The translations under genes and the position numbers were made by a program. A DNA stretch of 7,132 bases from assembly GCA_934552695.1 (NCBI GenBank), contig CAKTER010000079.1, positions 1 through 7,132 of the forward strand. The letters run 5' to 3'. Positions 1-6,263 of the stretch are shown here, piece by piece. How positions within the stretch are numbered: the first letter of the stretch is position 1; each line of letters begins with the position of its first letter. The notes under the pieces were generated by a model. The model saw only the letters and a list, made by a program, of their open reading frames with translations. It had not been told where the DNA came from and did not search any database. The DNA comes from an uncultured Eubacteriales bacterium (GTDB lineage: Bacteria; Bacillota; Clostridia; Lachnospirales; Anaerotignaceae).

Positions 1-200
1 GCCCGGTCCAGGGCCGGGCCCAGCGGCCCCTCGGTGAGAGTGAGAGCGGTAAAACGGGCATAGGCGCTGCAAAAGGCCTGGGGATTGCCGCCGGTTAGGG
101 CGGTGAGGGTATCCCCGAAAGCAGCCAAAATAGGCAGCTGTAGCAGGTTGCGGCTGACCGACAGGGCGCCGGACAGGGCGGAAAGCTGTACAATATCCAA
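1..200 (-). CDS. N-terminal part of an unidentified protein (TTG start, runs off left edge)
   Basis: An open minus-strand frame of 66 codons runs without a stop to the window edge. It begins at TTG (198-200), with an in-frame TGA three codons upstream (207-209). A GGAG at 211-214 lies 10 nt upstream of the TTG, which supports this start; no ATG is available. The peptide begins LDIVQLSALSGALSVSRNLL and is Leu/Ala-rich and probably helical, with no signal peptide. It faintly resembles the helical N-terminus of Clostridial DUF815-type ATP-binding proteins, but no P-loop or other diagnostic motif is inside the window, so that name is only a guess. It lies just after the thiolase terminator in the same direction, and no clear promoter of its own is visible. 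Confidence 0.5.
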   Translation of the reverse strand, partial: MDIVQLSALSGALSVSRNLLQLPILAAFGDTLTALTGGNPQAFCSAYARFTALTLTEGPLGPALDR

Positions 201-236
201 AAAAAATCAACTCCAAAGGGGAAAATCGGAATAAGA

Positions 237-264
237 ATACGGCGTACCCGGAGGTACGCCGTAT
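237..264 (-). terminator. Intrinsic terminator of the thiolase gene
   Basis: A perfect 12-bp inverted repeat, ATACGGCGTACC at 237-248 and GGTACGCCGTAT at 253-264, encloses a 4-nt loop. Read on the minus strand, the hairpin is followed by a moderately U-rich tail (TCTTATT). It sits 40 nt after the thiolase stop codon. The tail is short, so some readthrough into the leftmost gene is possible. Confidence 0.75.
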
Positions 265-303
265 GGTGTTACGCTAAATCAGCACGGATGACCGGTGCGG
301 AGA

Positions 304-1482
304 TTACATCTCGACGCAAACAGCCATGCCCATGCCGCCGCCGATGCACAGGGTAGCCAGGCCCTTCTTGCTGCCACGACGCTTCATTTCGTACAGCAGG
401 GTGACCAGGATACGAGCGCCGGAAGCGCCTACGGGGTGGCCCAGAGCGATGGCGCCGCCGTTTACGTTCAGCTTTTCTTCGGGGATGTTCAGGTCCTTGC
501 CAACGGCCAGGGACTGAGCAGCGAAAGCTTCGTTGGCTTCGATCAGGTCCAGATCGTCAACGGTCCAGCCAGCCATAGCCAGAGCCTTTCTGGAGGTGGG
601 AACGGGGCCAACACCCATGATTTCGGGCTTTACGCCGCAGGTAGCATAGGACTTGATGGTAGCCAGAGGAGTGATGCCCAGCTCTTTGGCCTTGTCGGCG
701 CTCATAACGACCAGAGCGGCGGCGCCATCGTTGATACCGGAGGCGTTAGCAGCGGTAACGGTGCCATCCTTCTTGAAAGCGGGCTTCAGCTTAGCCATGC
801 CTTCCAGAGTGGCGTTGTGCTTAATGTACTCGTCGTCTTCGATGATCTTGTCGCCCTTCTTGCTCTTTACAACAACGGGGACGATTTCATCTTTGAACTT
901 GCCGGCCTTCTGAGCGGCAGAAGCCTTCTGCTGGCTCTTCAGGGCGAACTCGTCCTGCATCTCACGGGTGATGCCCCACTGCTCGGCAACGTTCTCGGCA
1001 GTGATACCCATGTGATAGTGGTTGAAAGCGTCGGTCAGAGCGTCGTTTACCATGGAGTCAACCAGGGTAGCGGGGCCCATCCGCAGGCCGCCCCGGGCGC
1101 CCATGGAAACATAAGGAGCCTGGGTCATGTTTTCGGTACCGCCGCAGATAACGATGTCGGCGTCGCCGCACTGTACGGACTGGGCAGCCAGGCCAACGCT
1201 ACGCAGACCGGAACCGCAAATCTGGTTGATGGTCATAGCGGGCTTTTCAACAGGGATGCCGGAGTTGATGGCAACCTGACGGGCAACGCCCTGAGACAGA
1301 CCAGCCTGCAGAACGCAGCCAAAGATTACTTCATCGACCTGGTCGGGGGTGATGCCGGCTCTTTTAATCGCCTCGGTAACGGCGGTACGGCCCAGCTCTA
1401 CGCAGGAAACGGTAGAGAAAGCGCCCTGAAAAGAACCGATAGGAGTTCTGGCAGCACTTGCGATAACAACATCTTTCAGCAT
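304..1482 (-). CDS. thlA: Acetyl-CoA acetyltransferase (thiolase)
   Basis: Cytoplasmic biosynthetic-type thiolase that condenses two acetyl-CoA to acetoacetyl-CoA and free CoA. In butyrate-forming Clostridia this is the first step from acetyl-CoA to butyryl-CoA. The 392-residue length is normal for the family. The nucleophilic Cys is C89 in [11 protein letters not shown]. The NEAF motif is at 317-320. The GGAIALGHP motif carries H349, and the C-terminal CIGGGMG motif carries the acid/base Cys C379, so all catalytic elements are present. The ATG at 1480-1482 follows GGGGAGG with 8 nt spacing, a strong site. The gene stands alone, with its own promoter and terminator, and the usual butyrate partners (hbd, crt, bcd-etf) are not in the window. 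The acetoacetyl-CoA role is family knowledge; use in butyrate synthesis is inference. Confidence 0.96.
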   Translation of the reverse strand: MLKDVVIASAARTPIGSFQGAFSTVSCVELGRTAVTEAIKRAGITPDQVDEVIFGCVLQAGLSQGVARQVAINSGIPVEKPAMTINQICGSGLRSVGLAAQSVQCGDADIVICGGTENMTQAPYVSMGARGGLRMGPATLVDSMVNDALTDAFNHYHMGITAENVAEQWGITREMQDEFALKSQQKASAAQKAGKFKDEIVPVVVKSKKGDKIIEDDEYIKHNATLEGMAKLKPAFKKDGTVTAANASGINDGAAALVVMSADKAKELGITPLATIKSYATCGVKPEIMGVGPVPTSRKALAMAGWTVDDLDLIEANEAFAAQSLAVGKDLNIPEEKLNVNGGAIALGHPVGASGARILVTLLYEMKRRGSKKGLATLCIGGGMGMAVCVEM

Positions 1483-1507
1483 AGTTTTTTCCTCCCCAAA
1501 AATAGTT

Positions 1508-1551
1508 TAGTATAGTAAAAACGTGATGAATCTCTTCACACTACTATACTA
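1508..1551. promoter_or_regulatory. Nested inverted repeats over the thiolase transcription start (operator candidate)
   Basis: A perfect 10-bp inverted repeat, TAGTATAGTA at 1508-1517 and TACTATACTA at 1542-1551, flanks 24 bp. That interval contains an imperfect 17-bp palindrome at 1523-1539, GTGAAGAGATTCATCAC on the minus strand, with 13 of 17 positions symmetric. One outer arm coincides with the predicted thiolase -10, and the inner palindrome lies over the predicted start. This is a position where a repressor would block transcription. The binding protein is unknown. Confidence 0.45.
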
Positions 1552-1574
1552 GTACATTTTTGGCATTTTTACAA
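1546..1574 (-). promoter_or_regulatory. Predicted promoter of the thiolase gene
   Basis: On the minus strand, TTGTAA (1574-1569) and TAGTAT (1551-1546) are spaced by 17 nt, each matching 4 of 6 bases of the vegetative sigma consensus. This would start RNA near 1539, giving a leader of roughly 55-60 nt before the ATG. A TATAGT three bases further on is an alternative -10 but with poor spacing. Confidence 0.5.
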
Positions 1575-1580
1575 GTGGGT

Positions 1581-1641
1581 TGCAGGGGAAATTTCGAGAA
1601 AGCGGCTTTTTTGTGCATTTTGCAGGAGGGATTTCTTGAAA
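1581..1641. repeat. Two imperfect direct repeats 40 bp apart, each holding TTTCnnGAAA
   Basis: The segments at 1581-1601 and 1621-1641 both begin TGCAGG and agree at 16 of 21 positions. Each contains a short palindrome, TTTCGAGAAA at 1592-1601 and TTTCTTGAAA at 1632-1641, spaced exactly 40 bp. The second overlaps the predicted -35 of the PAP2 gene, and the first lies 18 bp upstream of the thiolase -35. They may be a pair of regulator binding sites, but no factor is identified. Confidence 0.35.
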
Positions 1642-1665
1642 ATTTGGAACGGATTATGGTAGGAT
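1636..1665 (+). promoter_or_regulatory. Predicted promoter of the PAP2 phosphatase gene
   Basis: TTGAAA at 1636-1641 (5 of 6 matches) and TAGGAT at 1660-1665 (4 of 6) are separated by 18 nt. RNA would start near 1672, leaving a leader of about 110 nt before the chosen ATG at 1782. Confidence 0.4.
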
Positions 1666-1702
1666 GGAAAGGGATGGAGGGGAAGCTGAAAAAACGGGGG
1701 GA

Positions 1703-1755
1703 GGGGCCGCTTTGCCGCCGGAGGAAAGCCGGAAAACGGCGGCGGAAGAAGCCCC
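1703..1755 (+). other. GC-rich leader hairpin upstream of the PAP2 gene
   Basis: GGGGC (1703-1707) can pair with GCCCC (1751-1755), and GCCGCCG (1714-1720) with CGGCGGC (1737-1743). This would form a long interrupted stem in the predicted 5' leader, ending about 16 nt before the AGAGGA ribosome site. It may affect translation or RNA stability. It resembles no known riboswitch. Confidence 0.35.
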
Positions 1756-1781
1756 CCAGCCTGTGGGAAAAGAGGAAAACC

Positions 1782-2321
1782 ATGCACAGAAAAATGTGTC
1801 AAACGCTAAAAAATACGGCCCGGTGGAACAGGCTGGCCCCCGGGGTGGCCCGGTGGGCGCCTTGGGCCATGGGCGCCCTGTATGCCGGGTGTGGGCTGCG
1901 GCTGTGGCGAAAAAAGGGGGGACGGGCGCTGCCGGGGTATGTGCTGCCCTTGGGGGAGACCTATATGATTTCCGGGCTGCTGCGCCGGGCCATCAACGCC
2001 CCCCGGCCCTTTGAGCAAATGGGGAAACTGCCACTGCTGCCCCAAGGGAAGGGCCGGGCCTTTCCCAGCCGTCACGCTGCCTGCGCCGGGGTAATGACGG
2101 CGCTTTCGGCCCGGGTATTGCCCGGGGCCTGGCTGCCGGGGCTGCTGCTGACCGGGCTGATTGCCAAAAGCCGGGTGGCCTGCCGCCTGCACAGCCGGGT
2201 CGATGTGTGGGCCGGGGCGCTGCTGGGGCTGGGCGTAGGGGTGCTGCCGCCGCCGGAGGGGCTGAGGCCGAAAACCCGGTGGGAAGAACCCTCTAAAAAC
2301 CGGGAAACACCGGAAAAGTAG
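1782..2321 (+). CDS. Small membrane PAP2-family phosphatase
   Basis: Type 2 phosphatidic acid phosphatase family, integral membrane enzymes that remove phosphate from lipid phosphates such as undecaprenyl pyrophosphate or phosphatidate. The three signature motifs are present in the 179-residue product: R-x6-RP (R68 to P76, with Arg replacing the usual Lys), PSRH at 95-98 (usually PSGH), and SR-x5-H-x3-D (S130, R131, H137, D141). The two catalytic His residues are H98 and H137. Hydrophobic segments lie near 25-42, 50-66, 100-128 and 141-157, and the tail is basic and polar. I chose ATG 1782 because AGAGGA at 1771-1776 precedes it at good distance. The frame stays open upstream to 1560, but that part translates leader repeats and an Arg/Lys-rich hairpin. 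The substrate cannot be told from sequence. Confidence 0.85.
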   Translation: MHRKMCQTLKNTARWNRLAPGVARWAPWAMGALYAGCGLRLWRKKGGRALPGYVLPLGETYMISGLLRRAINAPRPFEQMGKLPLLPQGKGRAFPSRHAACAGVMTALSARVLPGAWLPGLLLTGLIAKSRVACRLHSRVDVWAGALLGLGVGVLPPPEGLRPKTRWEEPSKNRETPEK

Positions 2322-2327
2322 CAACAA

Positions 2328-2355
2328 AAAAGGGAACGCCGAAGCGTTCCCTTTT
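2328..2355. terminator. Bidirectional terminator between convergent genes
   Basis: A perfect 12-bp stem, AAAAGGGAACGC at 2328-2339 and GCGTTCCCTTTT at 2344-2355, closes on a CGAA tetraloop. On the plus strand it ends in TTTTGGTTTG, serving the PAP2 gene. On the minus strand it ends in TTTTTTGTTGC, serving the S-layer-type gene. It lies 7 nt after the PAP2 stop and 37 nt after the minus-strand stop. Confidence 0.88.
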
Positions 2356-2391
2356 GGTTTGTAAAAACCTTGGCTGCGGATAGGCCGAAGC

Positions 2392-4593
2392 TTACCGCAG
2401 TGTGGCGTCAACCCGGGTGACCAGGCCGTTGGAATCCATGGTCAGGGTGACCTTAATGGTGCCCCGGTAGGAATCGACCTCGTCGTAGAAGAATTCGATG
2501 CCGCCGCACTGCTCGCCGTCTACATAGTACTTGCAGCTGCTGGAGCTGGTATCCCGGATGGTGAAAAGCCGGTTTGCTCCGTCCTGCGCCACGCTCAGCT
2601 CCATGCTGTCGGTATATACGGCCCGCAGCTCGCCGGTGGCCTTCCGGGTGTAGGCTTTTATCCGGGTCACATCGCCGTTCCGCTCGGTGGTCAGGGTGGC
2701 GTCCATCTCGTCCCCGTTCTCGTAGTAGGTTATCAAACGGGCCAGGGTGGTGGAGGAGCCGTTTAAGGTCACGGTGACGCCATCGGCCAGATAGAAGCGT
2801 TCGCCGTCAACCTTAATCTCGCTGTCGTCCAAATAGGTTACCGAGCCGTTGCCGCTGCTGTCGCTGTTGCCGCTGTCATCGGTGGTGGCGACCAGCTTGG
2901 TTACGGTGTTGCCGTCCAAAGTCAGGGTGGCGGAAATATCGCTGCTGCGGATGGCCCGGTTTACCTTCGCCCAGGTGGAGGTGGAGCCGTCCAGCTTGTA
3001 GGTGGTGTTATCATCCAGATAGTACCGGGTGGTAGAGGTTTTCCCCGAAAGCTTAATCCGCAGGTAGCTCTCGCTCATTTCGGAGGAGATGATACCCTTT
3101 ACGGTGGTCACATCGGCTTTGGCGGCTACCTTGGTTACCCGGTTGTCGCCATCCAGGGTCAAGGAGACCTCAACCGAACCGTTATCGCTGATGCAGCTGT
3201 TGATTTCGTTGCGGTCCGAGGCGCTGCCGTCCAGGGTATATTTGCAATTGGTAGCTACGGTATAGGTTTTGCTGCTGCTGCTGGTTTTCCCGGTGGGAAT
3301 CAGAGTCAGCGAGGTGGCGGTAATCCGCTTGGTTACGGTGCCGGTGGTGCCGCCGTTGGTGGTGGCGGCAATGCGGGACACATCCCCGTTTTTGTCCAAA
3401 GTCAGGGTGGCGGAGATTTCGCCGTTGCGGTCAATGGCGTCGTTCAGCTTCGACCGGGTGGTGTTGGCCCCGTCCAGCCGGAAGGTGCAGCCATCGGCCA
3501 GATAGTAGGTTTTGGTAGAGCCGCCGGCCGACCGCATCCGGAAGGAGGTGGCGGTAATGCTGGTGCTGATGGTGCCGGTGAGGGCCTCCTCGTTGGTAGA
3601 GGCATAGACCCGGATAACTTCGTCGTTGTTGTTAAAATACAGGGTCACGGTGACCTTGTCCTTTTCGTCCAAGGCGGCGCTTACCTTCCGGTAGGTGCTG
3701 TCCTCGTTGTTCAGCTTATACACCACGGATTCCGCCAGGGTGTAGGTGGTCTCGGTGTTGGAGGACCGCTTAATCTTAATCCGGCTGGTGCTCAGGCTGG
3801 TCAGGGTGCCGGTGGTGCCGGTGCCCTCGGTGGTGGAGGCCACAATCTTGGTGACCTGCTTGCTGCCGTTTAGGGTCAGGGTGGCGTCCACGGTGTAGTA
3901 GTTGGTGGCGTCAATCAGGTTTTTGAGGGACGAAGCGGCGTTGTTCAGGGTCACGGTGCAGCCGGCGGCCAGGTCGTAGCCGGTGCTTACGGTGTTTTTC
4001 CCGCTGAGGTAAATGCGGGTGGAGTTGGCCTGGTCAATGGTGCCGCTGACGGTGGTGGTAGCCACCTTGCTGTGAACCACAATGGATTTGATATCGGTGC
4101 CGCTGTAATACACGGTAATGACATCGCCCTGGGTCAGGTCGCTGAAGTTTACAGTGGTGCCAGTGCTTTCCATGGCGCATTTTACGTTGGAAGTGCCCAA
4201 AAAGCTGCGGCTGCCGGCGGTGGTCTCCAGGGTCAGCAGGCTTTGGTTGCCCACGGTGTTGATGGTGTTGATAACGCCCCGGACGCTGTCGCCGACGGTT
4301 GGGGCGATGCTGCCGCTGCCGGAGACGAGGTCGTTGGTCTTAACGGAAACGACCGCCATTTCGGACCGGTTGATATCGTTGCGGGGGTTAAAGTTGTTGT
4401 TATTGTCGCCCACAATAATGCCAAGCCGGTTCAGCAGCTCTACATAAGGGGTGGAGGTGCTGGCAATCTTGGCCTTATCCCCAAAGGACAGGCTGGGGCT
4501 TTGTGCGGTGGTGTAGCTGGTGCGGGTCACCAGCGCCTTACCGAAAATTACGGCCACATCCTCCCGCTTGGCGTAATTGTTTTTGTTGGGATA
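2392..4593 (-). CDS. C-terminal frame of the broken SLH protein: rest of SLH2, SLH3 and repeat region
   Basis: This frame continues SLH2 with YPNKNNYAKREDVAVIFGKA, a normal SLH ending. It then encodes SLH3 (SLSFGDKAKI to NRSEMAVVSVK) and the long Ser/Thr/Asp-rich repeat region, ending in VTRVDATLR at TAA 2392-2394. No credible independent start is present: the first GTG (4555-4557) lies inside SLH2 and would give a protein without a signal peptide. It is therefore the second half of one gene and not a separate one. Confidence 0.75.
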   Translation of the reverse strand, partial: YPNKNNYAKREDVAVIFGKALVTRTSYTTAQSPSLSFGDKAKIASTSTPYVELLNRLGIIVGDNNNNFNPRNDINRSEMAVVSVKTNDLVSGSGSIAPTVGDSVRGVINTINTVGNQSLLTLETTAGSRSFLGTSNVKCAMESTGTTVNFSDLTQGDVITVYYSGTDIKSIVVHSKVATTTVSGTIDQANSTRIYLSGKNTVSTGYDLAAGCTVTLNNAASSLKNLIDATNYYTVDATLTLNGSKQVTKIVASTTEGTGTTGTLTSLSTSRIKIKRSSNTETTYTLAESVVYKLNNEDSTYRKVSAALDEKDKVTVTLYFNNNDEVIRVYASTNEEALTGTISTSITATSFRMRSAGGSTKTYYLADGCTFRLDGANTTRSKLNDAIDRNGEISATLTLDKNGDVSRIAATTNGGTTGTVTKRITATSLTLIPTGKTSSSSKTYTVATNCKYTLDGSASDRNEINSCISDNGSVEVSLTLDGDNRVTKVAAKADVTTVKGIISSEMSESYLRIKLSGKTSTTRYYLDDNTTYKLDGSTSTWAKVNRAIRSSDISATLTLDGNTVTKLVATTDDSGNSDSSGNGSVTYLDDSEIKVDGERFYLADGVTVTLNGSSTTLARLITYYENGDEMDATLTTERNGDVTRIKAYTRKATGELRAVYTDSMELSVAQDGANRLFTIRDTSSSSCKYYVDGEQCGGIEFFYDEVDSYRGTIKVTLTMDSNGLVTRVDATLR
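2395..4284 (-). repeat. Eight tandem protein repeats of about 70-85 residues in the SLH protein
   Basis: Repeat units begin near 4284, 4050, 3810, 3579, 3342, 3102, 2847 and 2637 on the minus strand. The shared pattern is G-T-[IV], a short strand, Y-x-L-A-x-x-x-x-x-x-L-[DN]-G, a variable helix-like stretch, then ATLTLD-x-x-G-x-V-T-[KR]-[IV]-x-A-T. The first and last units are the most divergent. At DNA level the units keep recurring CAGGGTGGC and CAGGGTCA stretches on the plus strand, but elsewhere they have drifted, so the duplication is old. They probably form a stack of small beta domains holding the C-terminus away from the wall. Confidence 0.75.
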
Positions 4594-4981
4594 CGTCGTT
4601 GACCGTTAAAATGTTTTTCTCCAGCCCGTAGCCCACGGCCTCCTGGGCCCAGGTGGGGATGTTGTAGCCGTCCATCACGGCCTTCCATTTGGCGGCGATG
4701 CCGGTGGTATCCCCCAGCTTGCCGCCGGTCTTTAAAATGTTATACGCCAGCTGCATGGTTTCGCAGTAGGTCACCTGGTCCTTGGGCCGGCACACCCGCT
4801 GGCCCTTGCTGTTAATCTCGCCCACCATCAGGTCGGCTTCGGCCGCTTTGTTAATGTAGGTTTCGGCGCCTTTCCAAGGTACGTTGTTAATATCGCTGAA
4901 GGTAATGGAGGCGGCCTGGATCGTGGTCAGGCTCCCCGAAGCCATCAGTGCCGCCAAAACAATGGCAAGCTTTTTCTTCAT
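4538..4981 (-). CDS. N-terminal frame of the broken SLH protein: signal peptide and SLH domains
   Basis: As the sequence stands, this frame yields 147 residues: a signal peptide, SLH1, and SLH2 up to GLEKNILTVND. After that it runs into 18 out-of-frame residues before TAA. SLH1 has two Cys residues (C64 and C73), unusual in SLH domains. AGGGGG lies 10 nt before the ATG. The frame is also open upstream of 4981 to 5140, but those codons translate the transcript leader and lack signal-peptide character, so the upstream ATG was rejected. Confidence 0.75.
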   Translation of the reverse strand: MKKKLAIVLAALMASGSLTTIQAASITFSDINNVPWKGAETYINKAAEADLMVGEINSKGQRVCRPKDQVTYCETMQLAYNILKTGGKLGDTTGIAAKWKAVMDGYNIPTWAQEAVGYGLEKNILTVNDVSQQKQLRQAGGCGRNFR

Positions 4982-5118
4982 AATCGCTTTTCCCCCTATC
5001 CAAGTTTTCCGTTCTTTGGTTTGGTACGTTTTCTCCTGCTTTTTGCTTCTGGTTTTGTTATTTTTCGGTGGTTCCGGGAACGGCACCGCCGCAGAGAGCG
5101 GGATAGTCCCGTAAGAAT

Positions 5119-5127
5119 ATTGTAGCA
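5119..5127 (-). promoter_or_regulatory. Extended -10 promoter of the SLH protein gene
   Basis: TGCTACAAT on the minus strand matches an extended -10 (TGn plus TACAAT, 5 of 6). No good -35 is seen at 17 nt, which is tolerable for extended -10 promoters. RNA would start near 5112, giving a leader of about 130 nt that contains short hairpins such as GTTCCCGGAAC. The same TGCTACAAT occurs upstream of the PAS gene. Confidence 0.45.
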
Positions 5128-5181
5128 TAGCCACCCGCAAAAGGAAAGCAGGCGACCCTTAAACTATTCTTAAAATTAAAG

Positions 5182-5216
5182 ACGGAAACCGGGGGGATTT
5201 GGTTCCCGGTTTCCGT
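5182..5216 (-). terminator. Intrinsic terminator downstream of the lyase/mutase gene
   Basis: A perfect 12-bp stem, ACGGAAACCGGG at 5182-5193 and CCCGGTTTCCGT at 5205-5216, has an 11-nt loop. On the minus strand it is followed by CTTTAATTTT. It insulates the lyase/mutase transcript from the S-layer-type gene promoter, which lies about 55 nt further on. Confidence 0.8.
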
Positions 5217-5250
5217 AAAAAAGGGGGATTGTTCATGGACTTTTTGGAGT

Positions 5251-5271
5251 GGCCGCCCCAAGGGGCGAGCC
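5251..5271 (-). other. Stable 3' hairpin after the lyase/mutase stop codon
   Basis: CGCCCC-TT-GGGGCG (5254-5267, a perfect 14-bp palindrome) is extended by GGC/GCC with one bulged base. It begins 4 nt after the stop. There is no U-tract, so it is more likely an RNA 3'-stabilising stem, or nothing, than a second terminator. Confidence 0.35.
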
Positions 5272-5275
5272 GGGC

Positions 5276-6151
5276 TTACTTTTTAAACTGGTCAAGCACC
5301 TTGTATTTTTCCACGCCCTCATACAGCCGTTTGTAGGGCAGCACGCTGTTTAAGGCGCCCTCGTCGAAGCAATATTCCTGTAGCTGGGTGGCGTCCTTGG
5401 TCTCCCAGAATTTTTCGCACACATACTTGACGGCCTTAAAGGCGGCGTAAATGGTCAGGGGCCAGTACACCGACATATTGGCGCCGGCCTCGGTTTCTTC
5501 GGCCAGGGAATCCTGAAAGTCCACGCTGGTGGTGATGAGGGGGCCGTGAATGCGGCTGCGGAATTCCTTTAGCTCTTTGATGGAGCCCCGAAACACGATA
5601 AACCCGGCGTCGGCCCCGGCGTCCAGATAGGCGTTGATCCGGCGGACGGCGTCCTCCATATCCTCGTTCAGGTACATGGCGTCGGTACGGGCAATAATCA
5701 TAAAGTTTTTGTCCTTCCGGGCGTCTACGCAGGCCCGCACCCGCTGGCACATCACGTTCGGATCCAGCAGCACCGCCTTGTGGGTGGTGTGCTTGCCGAA
5801 CACCGTGTCCTCGATGTGGATGCCCGAAACCCCAGCGCTTTCAAACTCGTGGACGGTGCGCCAAATGTTGGCGGCGTGGTACCAGCCGCTGTCGGCGTCG
5901 CTGACCAGGGGAATATCGGTCTCCTTGGCAATTTCCCGGGCCAGGCCCAGCAGGTCGTTCAGGGTCACCAGCCCCACGTCGGGCAGGCCGAACTGGCTGG
6001 CGCCGGTGACCAGGCTGCCGGTATAGACCACCGGGAAGCCGGTTTGCTCCACAATCTTGGCGCTTAGTACGTCGTAGGCGCCCATCAGGGGGACGCATTC
6101 GTTGCTCAGCAAATATTCCCGCAGCTTGATTCGTTTTTCGTACATATCCAT
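5276..6151 (-). CDS. Isocitrate lyase/PEP mutase superfamily enzyme, substrate unknown
   Basis: Cytoplasmic (beta/alpha)8-barrel enzyme of the superfamily that includes methylisocitrate lyase, dimethylmalate lyase, PEP mutase, phosphonopyruvate hydrolase and oxaloacetate decarboxylase. These make or break C-C or P-C bonds next to an alpha-keto acid, with Mg2+. The 291-residue length is normal. Metal and substrate residues are visible: TGS at 44-46, D85 and D87 in SDADSG, E114-D115 in HIED, and R155 in IIARTD. The mobile loop reads FGKHTTHK (118-125), so K120 is kept but Thr122 replaces the catalytic Cys of KKCGH/KRCGH lyases. It is therefore probably not a classical (methyl)isocitrate lyase. 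The start ATG 6149-6151 follows AAAGGAG at 7 nt; Met3 is a weaker alternative. A sigma-54 promoter lies upstream. Confidence 0.88.
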   Translation of the reverse strand: MDMYEKRIKLREYLLSNECVPLMGAYDVLSAKIVEQTGFPVVYTGSLVTGASQFGLPDVGLVTLNDLLGLAREIAKETDIPLVSDADSGWYHAANIWRTVHEFESAGVSGIHIEDTVFGKHTTHKAVLLDPNVMCQRVRACVDARKDKNFMIIARTDAMYLNEDMEDAVRRINAYLDAGADAGFIVFRGSIKELKEFRSRIHGPLITTSVDFQDSLAEETEAGANMSVYWPLTIYAAFKAVKYVCEKFWETKDATQLQEYCFDEGALNSVLPYKRLYEGVEKYKVLDQFKK

Positions 6152-6195
6152 AGGTAGTCTCCTTTCGTTGGTGGGGTATGGTTACCCTATAAAAA

Positions 6196-6212
6196 AGCAA
6201 GACCCGTGCCAA
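6196..6212 (-). promoter_or_regulatory. Sigma-54 (-24/-12) promoter of the lyase/mutase gene
   Basis: On the minus strand, TTGGCACGGGTCTTGCT fits the sigma-54 consensus TTGGCACG-N4-TTGCT at every defined position, with the invariant GG and GC in correct spacing. RNA should start about 12 nt after the GC, near 6185, about 34 nt before the ATG. Transcription would then need an AAA+ enhancer-binding activator. Confidence 0.85.
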
Positions 6213-6263
6213 CGGGAAAAGAACGGAAAACCGGGGGCGGAGGGAGAGAAACGTTGAAAAAAG

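Larger units (their letters stand above)
2392..4981 (-). pseudogene. SLH-domain S-layer-type protein gene, interrupted by a one-base frameshift
   Basis: Secreted cell-surface protein, anchored by SLH domains that in this family bind secondary cell-wall polymers. Removing one base near 4594 restores a single 862-residue protein. It has a signal peptide (residues 1-24, MKKK then a hydrophobic core and an AxA-like end), three SLH domains at about 26-84, 95-150 and 164-214, and about eight beta-rich repeats from 233 to the C-terminus. SLH core motifs appear as VTYCE (degenerate), AKRED and NRSEM. The start is ATG 4979-4981, preceded by AGGGGG at 4992-4997. With the extra base, the first frame ends at 4538 in mid-SLH2, so the product as written would be a 147-residue fragment. 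The 733 downstream codons remain stop-free. That argues for a recent mutation, a phase-type switch or a sequencing error rather than old decay. Confidence 0.82.

Noticed and set aside
295..1515. 406-codon plus-strand open frame opposite the thiolase gene
   Set aside because: It is a shadow of the GC-rich thiolase codons. The minus strand carries every thiolase motif and a strong ribosome site.
1560..1781. N-terminal extension of the PAP2 protein to ATG 1560, 1656 or 1674
   Set aside because: The extension translates regulatory repeats and a GC-rich hairpin into an Arg/Lys-rich stretch with no family match. ATG 1782 has a ribosome site and gives a normal small PAP2 length.
2640..4060. Recurring CAGGGTGGC/CAGGGTCA stretches as a DNA repeat array or CRISPR
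   Set aside because: They recur with the codons for ATLTLD in each protein repeat and are neither regular nor exact enough for a CRISPR.
4570..4600. Programmed ribosomal frameshift in the SLH protein gene
   Set aside because: Restoring the frame needs a +1 shift; the nearby A-rich run would favour -1. No internal ribosome-like stimulator or stable downstream stem was seen. A TCC-C slip is possible but unsupported.
4982..5140. Start of the SLH protein at ATG 5140
   Set aside because: The added 53 residues precede a clear signal peptide, cover the predicted leader, and ATG 4981 has its own ribosome site.
5276..6151. Naming the lyase/mutase prpB (methylisocitrate lyase)
   Set aside because: The catalytic Cys loop is replaced by KHTTH, and no methylcitrate pathway genes are in the window.
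6185..6212. Vegetative promoter TTGGCA-17-TAGGGT for the lyase/mutase gene
   Set aside because: The -10 matches only 3 of 6 bases, while the same bases form a complete -24/-12 element.
6203..6216. CCCGT-TGGC-ACGGG hairpin followed by a T-run, as an attenuator of the lyase/mutase gene
   Set aside because: The stem is only 5 bp and coincides with the consensus sigma-54 promoter, lying upstream of the transcript start. It would not be transcribed from that promoter.
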